From NCBI RefSeq assembly GCF_938015485.1, contig NZ_CALLVU010000077.1, positions 1 to 19,241 of the forward strand: a stretch of 19,241 nt of DNA, written 5' to 3'. Positions 7,192 through 15,998 of the stretch are shown here, piece by piece; position 1 is the first letter of the stretch, and each line of letters starts with the position of its first letter. The position numbers and the translations under genes are program-made. The DNA is from an uncultured Lachnoanaerobaculum sp. Lineage in GTDB: Bacteria; Bacillota; Clostridia; Lachnospirales; Lachnospiraceae. Below the pieces are notes generated by a model. The model saw only the letters and a list, made by a program, of their open reading frames with translations. It had not been told where the DNA came from and made no database searches.

Positions 7192-7969
7192 AAAGCAGAT
7201 AGTTTAATATTTTCAAAACACCCAGGTTTTCATTGCTGTCCGCCATAAATCTTGCATTCTCCTTTGCAACCGGTGCAGCATTTTTTACCGCAAATGAATA
7301 GTATGCCGCCTTAAACATCTCCACATCGTTTTCCTGATCTCCGAAAACCATTGTCTCGTTTTCACTTATTTCAAAAGCTTCCTGAATCTTTTTAAGCGCA
7401 TTACCTTTGCTCACTCCCTTTGCGGTGCAGTCAATCCACATTTTTCCGGCATAGTTTATCAAAAGTTTATCACTGTACTTGTCAATAAGATAGTCGGCCT
7501 TACCGTATATATTTTCAGAATATGCGGAAACCTTTATCAGATTTTCAACCTTTGTCAGGTCGTCCACCACCTCTATTCTTCCTCTATATCCGCCTCTTAT
7601 CCAACTGAGCAAAAAGTCGTTTTTTTCTTCGATATAATAAGATGATGCATCAGCCACTACGGCAACCAAATTCTTGTCCTTTCTTATATCAAGTATCAGT
7701 TTCTTTGTGATTTTATCATCCATAGTCCTGACAAAGAGATTTCTGCCGTTGATACCTATATAAGCACCATTATCCGATATATAAAATATCTTATCCTTCA
7801 CATCTTCAAAGACATTTTCAATACTTATCCACTGCCTTCCGGAAGCAACCGCAAAGTGTATACCTTTGTCATGAAGATCCCTTATAGCCTTTACTATCCT
7901 TGTGTCAAGTTTACCTTCCCCGTCACCTACCAAAGTTCCGTCAACATCCGAGGCAATAAGTTTTATCAT
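7190..7969 (-). CDS. HAD-superfamily hydrolase, Cof/type IIB
   Basis: A 259-residue cytoplasmic phosphatase of the Cof family, whose members remove phosphate from sugar phosphates, nucleotides or flavin intermediates. Motif I is DVDGT (8-12, nucleophile Asp8), motif II lies in AVASGRQ, the conserved Lys is in the KGVSKGNALKKI segment, and motif IV is FGDQENDVEMF. The cap between motifs II and III is the C2/IIB type. Length is normal. The ATG directly follows the stop of the YuiD-type gene, and GGAGG ten bases upstream lies inside that gene. The substrate cannot be predicted: neighbours include glycogen and membrane-phosphatase-like genes but no clear partner. Confidence 0.9.
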   Translation of the reverse strand: MIKLIASDVDGTLVGDGEGKLDTRIVKAIRDLHDKGIHFAVASGRQWISIENVFEDVKDKIFYISDNGAYIGINGRNLFVRTMDDKITKKLILDIRKDKNLVAVVADASSYYIEEKNDFLLSWIRGGYRGRIEVVDDLTKVENLIKVSAYSENIYGKADYLIDKYSDKLLINYAGKMWIDCTAKGVSKGNALKKIQEAFEISENETMVFGDQENDVEMFKAAYYSFAVKNAAPVAKENARFMADSNENLGVLKILNYLL

Positions 7970-8428
7970 TTAATACATTCCTCCAATTACAAATGCTATC
8001 ACTATACCTAAAATCGCACCCATAAATACCTGTAAAGGCGTATGTCCGACAAATTCCTTCAGTCTCTCTTCAAAATGTTCAAAATTGTCTTCAAATATAT
8101 TGTTCTCCAAAATCATATTCAGGAGTTTTGCCTGTTTTCCGGTCTCTCTTCTCACACCCATAGCATCATACATAACCACAAGTGCCAGAATAAAGCTTAC
8201 CGCAAACTCATATCCGCCAAAGCCGTATTTTAAAACACTTGATGTCGCAAGTGCACAGACTGTGGCCGAATGTGAACTTGGCATACCGCCGCTTCCCCAG
8301 AGTCTGTCCGGAGAAAACGACTTGTTATACCATATATCAATAAGTGTCTTTAAAAGCTGTGCAACCAGCCAACCGAGAGCTGCACTGACAAGTACTTGAT
8401 TTGAAAGTATCTCATCTAAAACACTCAT
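7970..8428 (-). CDS. Divergent PAP2-family membrane protein (YuiD/DUF212 type)
   Basis: A 152-residue integral membrane protein related to PAP2 acid phosphatases. It has the signature GGMPSSHSA (47-55), which corresponds to the PSGH-type phosphate motif, then YDAMGVRRETGKQ and a final VGHTPLQVFMGAILGI. Hydrophobic segments lie near residues 10-30, 57-95 and 130-150. Family members are usually 140-160 residues long and their substrate is unknown; a lipid or polyprenyl phosphate is a common guess. The ATG overlaps the stop of the HD-domain gene (ATGA) with GGAGG six bases upstream, and the HAD gene follows without a gap. The three adjacent genes all look phosphohydrolase-related, but nothing shows that they share a pathway. 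Confidence 0.88.
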   Translation of the reverse strand: MSVLDEILSNQVLVSAALGWLVAQLLKTLIDIWYNKSFSPDRLWGSGGMPSSHSATVCALATSSVLKYGFGGYEFAVSFILALVVMYDAMGVRRETGKQAKLLNMILENNIFEDNFEHFEERLKEFVGHTPLQVFMGAILGIVIAFVIGGMY

Positions 8429-8910
8429 ACAACTCCTCCCTCCGGTTTGAAAATCTTTTTCATGTTGCTGATAATCTCATTCACAGATGTGGATTTATCC
8501 GCCATAGTAAGCACCCATCCCTCTCTTGAGAGAGGGGGAATAGGTGTAAAAGGAAACATATGAGTCTTTATCATGCCGGCTTCCTTGTCACTTATGCCGA
8601 AGTATTTTTTTGCATTCTTTGCAGCCGTATACGGATGTGTAAATCCGTGAAAATGTGTGCCTATCTCCTTTGCCGGCCTATGCCAGTCATAGAGATAAAA
8701 ATCATGTAAAAGTGCCGCTCTTGCCGCCGATTTATAGTCCAAGTTAAGTTTTTTACATACCAAATATGTAGTATACGAAACATTTATACTGTGCTCCATA
8801 GTGGAGGTACTGCCGTGCTGTACAAAGCCCGCCAGCTTTTTAAAGATATCACTGCTTAGTATATCCTTTACAATGTCCATATACTGTACATCATTTATAT
8901 ATTCTTTCAT
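8425..8910 (-). CDS. HD-domain phosphohydrolase
   Basis: A 161-residue soluble protein with a single HD domain, a metal-dependent phosphohydrolase fold acting on nucleotides or phosphate esters. Likely metal ligands are His40 (TMEHS), His69-Asp70 (ALLHD) and Asp138 (TMADK), with additional histidines at 86, 88, 92 and 117 (GTHFHGFTHP, KTHMFPF). It is short and has no regulatory domain. The ATG at 8910 overlaps the glgA stop as ATGA and is preferred to a TTG at 8922. Its own ribosome site is poor, so it probably depends on reinitiation after glgA. It overlaps the next gene by four bases. The substrate is unknown. Confidence 0.85.
   Translation of the reverse strand: MKEYINDVQYMDIVKDILSSDIFKKLAGFVQHGSTSTMEHSINVSYTTYLVCKKLNLDYKSAARAALLHDFYLYDWHRPAKEIGTHFHGFTHPYTAAKNAKKYFGISDKEAGMIKTHMFPFTPIPPLSREGWVLTMADKSTSVNEIISNMKKIFKPEGGVV
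8519..8536 (-). repeat. Perfect inverted repeat inside the HD-domain gene
   Basis: The minus strand reads CCCTCTCT, CA, AGAGAGGG, an 8-base perfect stem with a 2-base loop (6-bp stem with a 6-base loop if the tight turn opens). It encodes part of PPLSREGW. No T-run follows, so it is not a terminator. It may be a chance result of codon choice or a processing or stability stem in the operon RNA. Confidence 0.6.
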
Positions 8911-10349
8911 CCTATCAACCAATCATACAGAGCCTGGTACTCAAGTGCGGACTGCTTCCATGAGAAGTCCACCGCCATCGCCCTGTCAATCATCTTATTC
9001 CATTCTCTCTTTTTATCATAATAAATATGCCTTGCGAAATTTATCCTGTCCATCATCTCATGTGCGTTGTAGTTTGCAAATGAGAAGCCTGTACCCTTTG
9101 ACTCAAACTCATTGTAGCTTTCTACAGTATCACAAAGTCCGCCCGTCTCACGTACTATCGGAAGAGTTCCGTATCTAAGTGACATAAGCTGGCTAAGTCC
9201 ACAAGGCTCAAACAGTGAAGGCATAAGGAAGGCATCCGCTGCCGCATATATCTTATGTGACATATCCTCCGAGTAATAAATATTTGCAGATACTCTGTCA
9301 GGATACTTCCATGCATAGTGTCTGAACATATTTTCATACTTAGGATCTCCGGTTCCAAGTACTACAAGCTGAGTGTTCTCATCACAGATTTGATCCATCA
9401 TATACTCAACAAGGTCAAGCCCCTTCTGATCTGTAAGTCTTGAAACCATTGCAAGCATAAACTTCCTGTCATCTACAGGCAAGCCCAAATCCTTTTGCAA
9501 CCCTCTTTTATTTTTTACCTTTTCTTTTCTGAAATTTTTACTGTTGTAATTATTATAAATAAGCTTATCCGTTTCAGGATTAAACTCATTATAATCTATG
9601 CCGTTTACAATACCTCTTAAGTCATTGTCTCTGGCCCTCAAGAGTCCGTCCATTCCCTCGCCGTAGAAAGGATTTTGTATCTCCTTGGCATAGGTCTTTG
9701 AAACTGTGGTTATAGCATCGGCATACACAAGTCCGCCCTTTAACAGGTTGCCGTCCTTAAAGGCCTCAAGCTTGTCAGGTGTAAAGTAATAATCACTAAG
9801 TCCTGAGAAATACTTTATTGTCTTTACATCCCAAGTACCCTGGAATTTTAGATTGTGAATTGTGAATACCGACTTTATTCCTCTAAAGAACTCTCCGCCT
9901 GCAAATCTGTCCTTCAAATATACAGGTACAAGTCCTGTCTGCCAGTCATGACAATGTATCAAATCAGGTCTGAAGTCAACAAAAGGTAATGCGCAGAGTG
10001 CCGCCTGTGAAAAGAATATAAACTTCTCTATATCATAAAGCCAATCTCCGTACGGAGTCGGTCCGCTAAAATACTCTTCATTATCAATAAAATAAAAGGT
10101 TACTCCGTCAAGCTCTTTTTTGAGTACTCCTACGTATTTACTTGTACCTGCATAGTCAATATAGAAATCTCCTATGTACTCCAAAGAGTTTCTGATTTCT
10201 TCCTTCATGCACATATACTTAGGTAAAATAACTCTGGCGTCAAAATATCTCTTGTCCAAATATTTCGGCAAAGAACCCACTACATCTGCCAATCCGCCTG
10301 TTTTAATAAATGGCACTGCCTCTGATGCAACAAACAATATTTTCTTCAT
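8907..10349 (-). CDS. glgA: Glycogen synthase (ADP-glucose type, GT5)
   Basis: Transfers glucose from ADP-glucose to the growing alpha-1,4-glucan. The 480-residue protein has the GT5 start MKKILFVASEAVPFIKTGGL with the KTGGL nucleotide loop (16-20), LIHCHDWQTGLVP, the hinge segment GIVNGIDYNEFNP and the C-terminal PSLFEPCGLSQLMSLRYGT with the conserved Glu of the GT-B active site, followed by ETGGLCDTV. Length is typical. I chose the ATG at 10349; a GTG at 10358 is in frame. The AGGAGG at the recN stop lies 3 bases before the GTG and 12 before the ATG, so the choice is uncertain. No other glycogen gene (glgB, glgC, glgP) is in the window; it sits alone between recN and the HD gene. Confidence 0.95.
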   Translation of the reverse strand: MKKILFVASEAVPFIKTGGLADVVGSLPKYLDKRYFDARVILPKYMCMKEEIRNSLEYIGDFYIDYAGTSKYVGVLKKELDGVTFYFIDNEEYFSGPTPYGDWLYDIEKFIFFSQAALCALPFVDFRPDLIHCHDWQTGLVPVYLKDRFAGGEFFRGIKSVFTIHNLKFQGTWDVKTIKYFSGLSDYYFTPDKLEAFKDGNLLKGGLVYADAITTVSKTYAKEIQNPFYGEGMDGLLRARDNDLRGIVNGIDYNEFNPETDKLIYNNYNSKNFRKEKVKNKRGLQKDLGLPVDDRKFMLAMVSRLTDQKGLDLVEYMMDQICDENTQLVVLGTGDPKYENMFRHYAWKYPDRVSANIYYSEDMSHKIYAAADAFLMPSLFEPCGLSQLMSLRYGTLPIVRETGGLCDTVESYNEFESKGTGFSFANYNAHEMMDRINFARHIYYDKKREWNKMIDRAMAVDFSWKQSALEYQALYDWLIG

Positions 10350-10358
10350 AGTATCCAC

Positions 10359-12008
10359 TTACCTCCTTGAGTCCGCTTCTTGTATCATTTCCCTTGCGGT
10401 TTTTAGTACACCTTCAGTTAAATTATTACCGCCAATCAATCTGGCTATCTCTTTTATTTTACCTTCTTTATCCAATAAATCAATATCTGTTTGTGTAGTC
10501 TTTCCGTCCGTTGATTTTGATATGAACAAATTTTGATCCGCCATAACCGCTATCTGTGGCAGATGTGAAATACACAAAACCTGGCGCCCCTTTGATATAT
10601 TCATAAGCTTTTCGCCTACCTTTACCGCAGTCTTTCCGCTTATTCCCGTATCTATCTCATCAAATATCAAAGTCTGTATATCATCACTGCTTGCAAAAAC
10701 CGTCTTCAGTGCAAGCATTATTCTTGAGAGTTCACCTCCGCTTGCCACCATTTGAAGTGGCTTCATGGGCTGCCCCGGATTTGTACTTATCAAAAAATCC
10801 ACCGCATCATATCCGTCTCTTGAGATTTTGTCCTTCTTTGTAAATCTTATTTCAAACTCGACCCCAAGGAAATTCAAATCTTCAAGCTCTTCCTTAATTC
10901 TCTTGGTAAGCTTGACAGCCACTTCTTTTCTCATAGCACTTATCAATGTGCATCTTTCCAAGATACTCTCTTCAAGCTTTGCCGCACTCTTTCTTAATAA
11001 GACGACCTCTTCACCGAAGTCTTTTAAGAAATTCAGTCTGTTTTCTTTCTCTTTTAACAACTCCTGTATCTTATGGTAGTCGTTTGAATATTTTGACTTT
11101 ATATGCCTTATAGTATCCAATCTTTCTATAACTTTATCATACTCTCTTTCATTATATTCCAAGCTGTCAAGGTATCTGTTTGTATAATGTATTGTCTCCG
11201 ATATCAAATCCTCTATCGTATTAAGATTTGACACCACCACATTAAGACTGTCATCAAGTGATGCAATATCAAAGACATCTCTTATATTGTTTCCGATACT
11301 TTCATTTTCAAGTTCCAAAAGAAGTTCTACAAGTACATCATTTATCTTTGATATATTCTTGCCTTTTTTGAAAACCTGTTCAAGCTCTTCTTCTTCATTT
11401 TCCTTTATCTTTGCATCTTTTATCTCATTTATCTCAAAGTCAAGTATATCAATCTCTCTTTTTCTGAGTCTCTCATCTATGCCTTCCTGAATTCTTTGAT
11501 TGATTTTCTTTAACTCACCATAGTCATTTGAAAGTTCGATTTTAAGCTTACTAAGCTCTTTAGGGCAAAATGAGTCAAGCAAAACAAGATTGTTCCCCAC
11601 ACTTAAGAGTGACTGATGTTCATGCTGTCCGTGTATATCTATCAAAGTATCTGTAATCTCTCTAAGCTTACCTAGAGTTACAGTCTCATCATTGATTCTG
11701 CACACACTTCTTGAAGTACTTATCTTCCTTGTAAGTATCAGCATATCGTCCTCAAACGAGATATCCATCGCTTTTAGTTTTTCTTTTCTTTTTTCATCCA
11801 ATGTGAAAATAAGTTCAACAAATCCCTCATTTTCACCCACTCTTATAATGTCCTTGTTCGCCTTTGCACCAAGAGCAAGATTTATGGAATCTATCAAAAT
11901 AGACTTACCTGCACCTGTCTCACCGCTAAGTACACTGAGTCCTTCTTTAAAGTAGATATCCGCTTTCTTTATCAGTGCAAGGTTTTTTATATGTAACTCT
12001 ATCAGCAT
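10359..12008 (-). CDS. recN: DNA repair protein RecN
   Basis: An SMC-like ATPase that acts early in double-strand-break repair by holding DNA ends or sisters together for RecA. The 549-residue protein has Walker A GETGAGKS (29-36) in the typical start MLIELHIKNLALI, a long coiled-coil middle (about 155-380, rich in Glu, Lys and Leu), a signature-like SGGELSRIMLALK and Walker B TLIFDEIDTGISGKTA, then ISHLPQIA. Length is normal. The start is supported by GGGAGG, and the gene lies 37 bases after argR. argR-recN is a conserved order in Firmicutes. No LexA box is obvious in the 37-base gap, so any SOS response would have to come from elsewhere. Confidence 0.97.
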   Translation of the reverse strand: MLIELHIKNLALIKKADIYFKEGLSVLSGETGAGKSILIDSINLALGAKANKDIIRVGENEGFVELIFTLDEKRKEKLKAMDISFEDDMLILTRKISTSRSVCRINDETVTLGKLREITDTLIDIHGQHEHQSLLSVGNNLVLLDSFCPKELSKLKIELSNDYGELKKINQRIQEGIDERLRKREIDILDFEINEIKDAKIKENEEEELEQVFKKGKNISKINDVLVELLLELENESIGNNIRDVFDIASLDDSLNVVVSNLNTIEDLISETIHYTNRYLDSLEYNEREYDKVIERLDTIRHIKSKYSNDYHKIQELLKEKENRLNFLKDFGEEVVLLRKSAAKLEESILERCTLISAMRKEVAVKLTKRIKEELEDLNFLGVEFEIRFTKKDKISRDGYDAVDFLISTNPGQPMKPLQMVASGGELSRIMLALKTVFASSDDIQTLIFDEIDTGISGKTAVKVGEKLMNISKGRQVLCISHLPQIAVMADQNLFISKSTDGKTTQTDIDLLDKEGKIKEIARLIGGNNLTEGVLKTAREMIQEADSRR

Positions 12009-12045
12009 AATCCTCCCTTTTAGATACTACCCTGATACTTATACA

Positions 12046-12498
12046 TTATTCTTTATAAATAAGTTTCCTTATTCTCTCCATAACGGTCACGGTATCATCC
12101 ACACTTCTTATTGCCGCCATTATAGTGTCGTCTCCTGCAATACAACCCACTATCTCACTCATCTGTAAAGAATCAAGTGCCGCCGCAACAGCCATAGCCA
12201 TACCCGATACGGTCTTTAACACCAATATATTCTGTGCCATATCCATTGATATAAAGGCTTCTTTGAGTATTTTAAGATATTTTTCTGAAATACCGTCCTG
12301 CTTGGGCATAAGTGAATACTTTTGTTTACCGTCTCCGTATACAACCTTTGAAAGCTTCAAATCTCTTATATCTCTTGAAACCGTAGCCTGTGTCACAACA
12401 AATCCGCTGTCCTCAAGTCTTTGTGCAAGTTCCTCCTGAGTTTCAATGTCATATGTGTTAATAAGTTCTATAATCTTTGAATGTCTTTTTATTTTCAT
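12046..12498 (-). CDS. argR: Arginine repressor ArgR
   Basis: Arginine-sensing hexameric repressor or activator of arginine synthesis and catabolism. The 150-residue protein has the winged-helix N-domain, with QATVSRDIRDL (37-47) as recognition helix, and the C-terminal oligomerisation and arginine-binding domain with GCIAGDDTIM (118-127), where the paired Asp residues bind arginine. The gene starts one base after nadK stops. AGGA seven bases before the ATG is a modest ribosome site within the nadK end. No arginine genes are nearby. Its place between nadK and recN is the standard Firmicutes arrangement, so its targets lie elsewhere. Confidence 0.96.
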   Translation of the reverse strand: MKIKRHSKIIELINTYDIETQEELAQRLEDSGFVVTQATVSRDIRDLKLSKVVYGDGKQKYSLMPKQDGISEKYLKILKEAFISMDMAQNILVLKTVSGMAMAVAAALDSLQMSEIVGCIAGDDTIMAAIRSVDDTVTVMERIRKLIYKE

Positions 12499-12499
12499 A

Positions 12500-13324
12500 T
12501 CAAATCCTGTTCATCTTATTCCTGATATTATCAAGAAAACTCCCCTTTTTTAACTTTATCAATCGGGCAAATATTTCCGACTCTCTAAGTTCCACCACAT
12601 CCTTATTCTCAAGGCTCACACTTTCGTCTCCGTCAACTACAAGTTCCCTGTTTGACTTTATATTATCACCGAATGAAATACGTATCACCTTTGATGATGA
12701 AAGCACTATGCTTCTTTGGCTGAGTGCATGCGGACAGATAGGTGTGATAAGCATCATCCTTGAGCTCGGCTCTATAATAGGTCCTCCGGCACTCAGATTG
12801 TAGGCTGTTGAGCCTGTAGGAGTTGATACAATTATACCATCAGATGAATATTCATTCAAGAAATCTCCTTCAATATACACATTGCATCTTAGAGTTTTCA
12901 GTACTTCTTTTCTTGTAATAACAGCCTCGTTAAGTGCGGTCAAAGTCTTTATTTCTTTTCCGTCACGTATTACGCTTGCGGATATCATCATCCTGTTTTC
13001 TATAAAGTATTCGTCATTTATCAGTATATCAACCATGTACTCTATATCTTTGGCCGTATTTATACTTGTAAGGTAACCCAGATGCCCCATGTTGATACCG
13101 ATAATAGGGATACACAGATGTGATATATCTCTTGCGGCTCTTATCAGTGTACCGTCTCCGCCAAGAGTAATAACGCAGTCCACATTTGGAAAATTGCTCA
13201 AATCTATATAGCCGAAAGACTTATAGCATTTACCGCCTCTTAAATTTATCTCTTTTTCAAGATTATTAAGCGCTTTTTTTATACCCTCTTTTTCACTATT
13301 TCCTACAAGAAAAAAAGTTTTCAT
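12500..13324 (-). CDS. nadK: NAD kinase
   Basis: Phosphorylates NAD to NADP in the cytoplasm. The 274-residue protein has the ATP-binding GGDGT (55-59), GINMGHLGYLT, NEAVI and the NAD-site segment DGIIVSTPTGSTAYNLSAGGP, all diagnostic of the family. The start MKTFFLVGNSEKEG is preceded by AGGAGG with four bases between. It starts eight bases after tlyA and is followed after one base by argR. Nothing unusual was seen. Confidence 0.97.
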   Translation of the reverse strand: MKTFFLVGNSEKEGIKKALNNLEKEINLRGGKCYKSFGYIDLSNFPNVDCVITLGGDGTLIRAARDISHLCIPIIGINMGHLGYLTSINTAKDIEYMVDILINDEYFIENRMMISASVIRDGKEIKTLTALNEAVITRKEVLKTLRCNVYIEGDFLNEYSSDGIIVSTPTGSTAYNLSAGGPIIEPSSRMMLITPICPHALSQRSIVLSSSKVIRISFGDNIKSNRELVVDGDESVSLENKDVVELRESEIFARLIKLKKGSFLDNIRNKMNRI

Positions 13325-13332
13325 CTTTCCTC

Positions 13333-14124
13333 CTACAGATTTTCATGCGCAGTGTTCACTACAGCTTCTATATCAATATCACTGTCAATATCACCCGACT
13401 TTACAAGATGATATAAATATTCAATATTTCCTTCCGGTCCCTTTACAGGTGAAAACTCAAGTTCTCTTACAAAAAAACCGTTCTCCTCCGCATAGGCAAA
13501 GCAGTTTTGTATCACTTCAATATGTGTGGACTTTTCTCTTACAACACCATTTTTGCCGACCTTTTCTCTGCCTGCCTCAAACTGAGGCTTTATAAGTGCC
13601 ACTATCTCACCGCGCTCGCCCAAAAGATTGTATGCGGCAGGTAAAACCTTTGAGAGTGATATAAACGAAACGTCAATACTTGCAAAGTCTATACTTTCAC
13701 CTATATCTTCAGGTTTTACATATCTTATGTTGGTCTTTTCCATAACAACAACTCTTGTGTCGTTTCTAAGTTTCCATGCCAACTGTCCGTGTCCCACATC
13801 CACCGCATAGACCTTTTTTGCGCCGTTTTGTAACATACAATCAGTAAAACCGCCGCTTGACGCACCTATATCCATGCACACCTTATCTTTGACACTTACA
13901 TCAAAGCATTCCATAGCTTTTTCAAGCTTCAAGCCGCCGCGACTTACATACTTTAGAGTATTTCCGCGCACCTCAATATTTGCGGTATCGGCAAAAGTCT
14001 GACCCGCCTTATCCTCTTTTTGTCCGTCCACATATACAATACCTGACATTATTACAGCTTTAGCCTTTTCTCTGCTCTCGGCAAGTCCGCGCTTTACCAA
14101 AAGTATATCCAATCTATCCTTCAT
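13333..14124 (-). CDS. tlyA: TlyA-family rRNA 2'-O-methyltransferase
   Basis: Family members add 2'-O-methyl groups to cytidines of 16S and/or 23S rRNA; some are annotated as hemolysin A, and loss gives capreomycin resistance in mycobacteria. The 263-residue protein has an N-terminal S4 RNA-binding domain (about 3-62, RLDILLVKRGLAESREKA) and an FtsJ-type methyltransferase domain with the SAM loop DIGASSGGFTD (85-95), DVGHGQLAWKLR, and ALIKPQFEAGREKVG containing the catalytic Lys. It overlaps the end of dxs by 11 bases, with only a weak GAGAAG site upstream, so translational coupling is likely. Whether it modifies one or both subunits cannot be read here. Confidence 0.94.
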   Translation of the reverse strand: MKDRLDILLVKRGLAESREKAKAVIMSGIVYVDGQKEDKAGQTFADTANIEVRGNTLKYVSRGGLKLEKAMECFDVSVKDKVCMDIGASSGGFTDCMLQNGAKKVYAVDVGHGQLAWKLRNDTRVVVMEKTNIRYVKPEDIGESIDFASIDVSFISLSKVLPAAYNLLGERGEIVALIKPQFEAGREKVGKNGVVREKSTHIEVIQNCFAYAEENGFFVRELEFSPVKGPEGNIEYLYHLVKSGDIDSDIDIEAVVNTAHENL

Positions 14125-15991
14125 CTTTTATCTTCTCATATCTATCTAAAACTTTTTTCAGCACAGAATCCGAATCAATCTCAAGCTTCTTTCTCAAAAG
14201 GCTCACATCTCCATGCTCAACATATCCGTCAGGCAATGCGATATTTAACACATCCGTATCGTAATTTTTATCTTTTATATACGCCTTTATCTTTTCACCC
14301 ATGGATCCGTTTATTACACCTTCTTCCATAGTCACTATAAGCTTGTGATTTTTACACAGCTTATCCACCAAATCAAAGTCGATAGGCTTGAAAAATCTTG
14401 CATTTGCAATGGAAACATTAAATTCCTTTGCCTTTAACTTCTCTCTTAAATTCTTTGCCGTACTCACCATACTGCCTATTGCCAAAAGTGCGATACCACT
14501 TTCTTCAAAGAGCATCTCTCCTTTACCGAACTCTATCTTACTTTCAAACTCATTCAAAGAGTCATAGGCGACACCTCTTGGATACCTTATAGCGATAGGA
14601 CCTTTAAAATCTATGGCAAATTCAAGAGCAGCCTTTAATTCATTTGCATTCTTCGGAGCAAGTAAGGTCATATTCGGTATGCAAGTAAGGAATGATACAT
14701 CAAATATTCCTTGATGAGTCTCTCCGTCGGCACCTACAAGCCCTGCTCTGTCTATTGCAAATACCACATGAAGATTTTGCAAACAAACATCATGTAATAT
14801 CTGATCAAACCCTCTTTGTAAAAATGATGAATATATACATACAACAGGTATAAGCCCTGCCGCAGCCAGCCCGGCTGCAGATGTTATGGCATGCTGTTCG
14901 GCAATTCCGACATCAAAAAATCTCTTCGGAAACTTATCTCTGAATTCAAGAAGTCCGCAACCCTCAGGCATTGCTGCGGTTATTGCCACTATATTCTTAT
15001 TTCCGCCTGCAAGCTCCACTATTTTGTTTGAAAAAATATCCGTGTAAGTAGGAGCTTTACTTCCGGATTTGGCCTCTCCGCTGGCTATATCAAATGCTCC
15101 TATTCCGTGGAAATTTTCAGGATGCTTTTCAGCCGGAGTATAGCCCCTGCCTTTTTTTGTAAGTACGTGTACAAGCACAGGCCCTTCAACCTTTTTTGCC
15201 TCCTCAAATACTCTTAACAGCGCCGAGATATTGTGTCCGTCCACCGGTCCCAGATATGTAATACCCATATTTTCAAAAAGCATTCCGGGAATCAAAATCT
15301 GCTTTATACCGTTTTTTGTCTGCTTAATGCTATTTATTATAGGCTTGCCTATATAAGGCAATCTCTCAAGTGAATTGTTCACAGCCTTTTTAAGATTGGT
15401 ATAGCCGTCTGCAGTTCTTATACTGTTTAAATACTCATTCATACCGCCGACATTTTTGGAAATGGACATATCGTTGTCATTGAGTACCATTATAAAGTTT
15501 TTCTTTATCTGTACGGCATTATTAAGTGCCTCATATGCCATTCCTCCTGTCAGAGCACCGTCACCTATTACCGATATAACACGGTAATTATCACCTTTTA
15601 TATTCCTGCCGAATGCCATTCCAAGCCCTGCTGAAAGACTTGTGGATGAATGCCCGGTATTAAACACGTCAAACTTTGACTCACTTGTCTTTGGGAATCC
15701 CGATATGCCTCCGAACTTTCTGAGATTGTCAAACGCATTCTTTCTTCCGCTGAGTATCTTATGTGTGTATGACTGATGCCCCACATCCCATATTATCTTA
15801 TCCTTAGGCAAATCAAAAGCTATATGCATCGCCATTGTAAGCTCCACCACTCCCAGATTGCCTGCCAGATGTCCGCCTGTAACGCTTATTTTTTCGATAA
15901 GAAAATCTCTTATCTCTCTTGCCAGTATATTAAGTTCTTTTTTGTTAAGTTTTTTTATATCACTTGGTTTTTCAATGTTTTCAAGTATCAT
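14114..15991 (-). CDS. dxs: 1-deoxy-D-xylulose-5-phosphate synthase
   Basis: Thiamine-diphosphate enzyme joining pyruvate and glyceraldehyde 3-phosphate, the first step of the MEP isoprenoid pathway. The 625-residue protein has GHQSYTHKIL (71-80), the TPP-binding motif from GDGALTGGM (143-151) to NDND (171-174), HVLTKKGRGY, the catalytic-domain GIAEQHAITSAAG and the ADGETHQGIFD loop. Length is typical. It starts seven bases after ispA stops, with almost no ribosome site of its own, which suggests coupling to ispA. Together with ispA it supplies isoprenoid precursors. It is the native clostridial copy and is unrelated to the seven codons of another possible dxs at the left edge. Confidence 0.97.
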   Translation of the reverse strand: MILENIEKPSDIKKLNKKELNILAREIRDFLIEKISVTGGHLAGNLGVVELTMAMHIAFDLPKDKIIWDVGHQSYTHKILSGRKNAFDNLRKFGGISGFPKTSESKFDVFNTGHSSTSLSAGLGMAFGRNIKGDNYRVISVIGDGALTGGMAYEALNNAVQIKKNFIMVLNDNDMSISKNVGGMNEYLNSIRTADGYTNLKKAVNNSLERLPYIGKPIINSIKQTKNGIKQILIPGMLFENMGITYLGPVDGHNISALLRVFEEAKKVEGPVLVHVLTKKGRGYTPAEKHPENFHGIGAFDIASGEAKSGSKAPTYTDIFSNKIVELAGGNKNIVAITAAMPEGCGLLEFRDKFPKRFFDVGIAEQHAITSAAGLAAAGLIPVVCIYSSFLQRGFDQILHDVCLQNLHVVFAIDRAGLVGADGETHQGIFDVSFLTCIPNMTLLAPKNANELKAALEFAIDFKGPIAIRYPRGVAYDSLNEFESKIEFGKGEMLFEESGIALLAIGSMVSTAKNLREKLKAKEFNVSIANARFFKPIDFDLVDKLCKNHKLIVTMEEGVINGSMGEKIKAYIKDKNYDTDVLNIALPDGYVEHGDVSLLRKKLEIDSDSVLKKVLDRYEKIKDEG

Positions 15992-15998
15992 ATTATTT

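Noticed and set aside
8801..9178. Plus-strand open frame of 125 codons spanning the HD gene and glgA
   Set aside because: It is antisense to two recognised genes, has no conserved motif and no promoter upstream.
12009..12045. ArgR operator (ARG box) or LexA box between argR and recN
   Set aside because: TGTATAAGTATCA has only a loose likeness to an ARG box and no LexA consensus is present in the 37 bases.
13333..14124. Hemolysin toxin
   Set aside because: The S4 plus FtsJ-type domain order and the DIGASSGGFTD motif identify an rRNA methyltransferase; the hemolysin name is historical.
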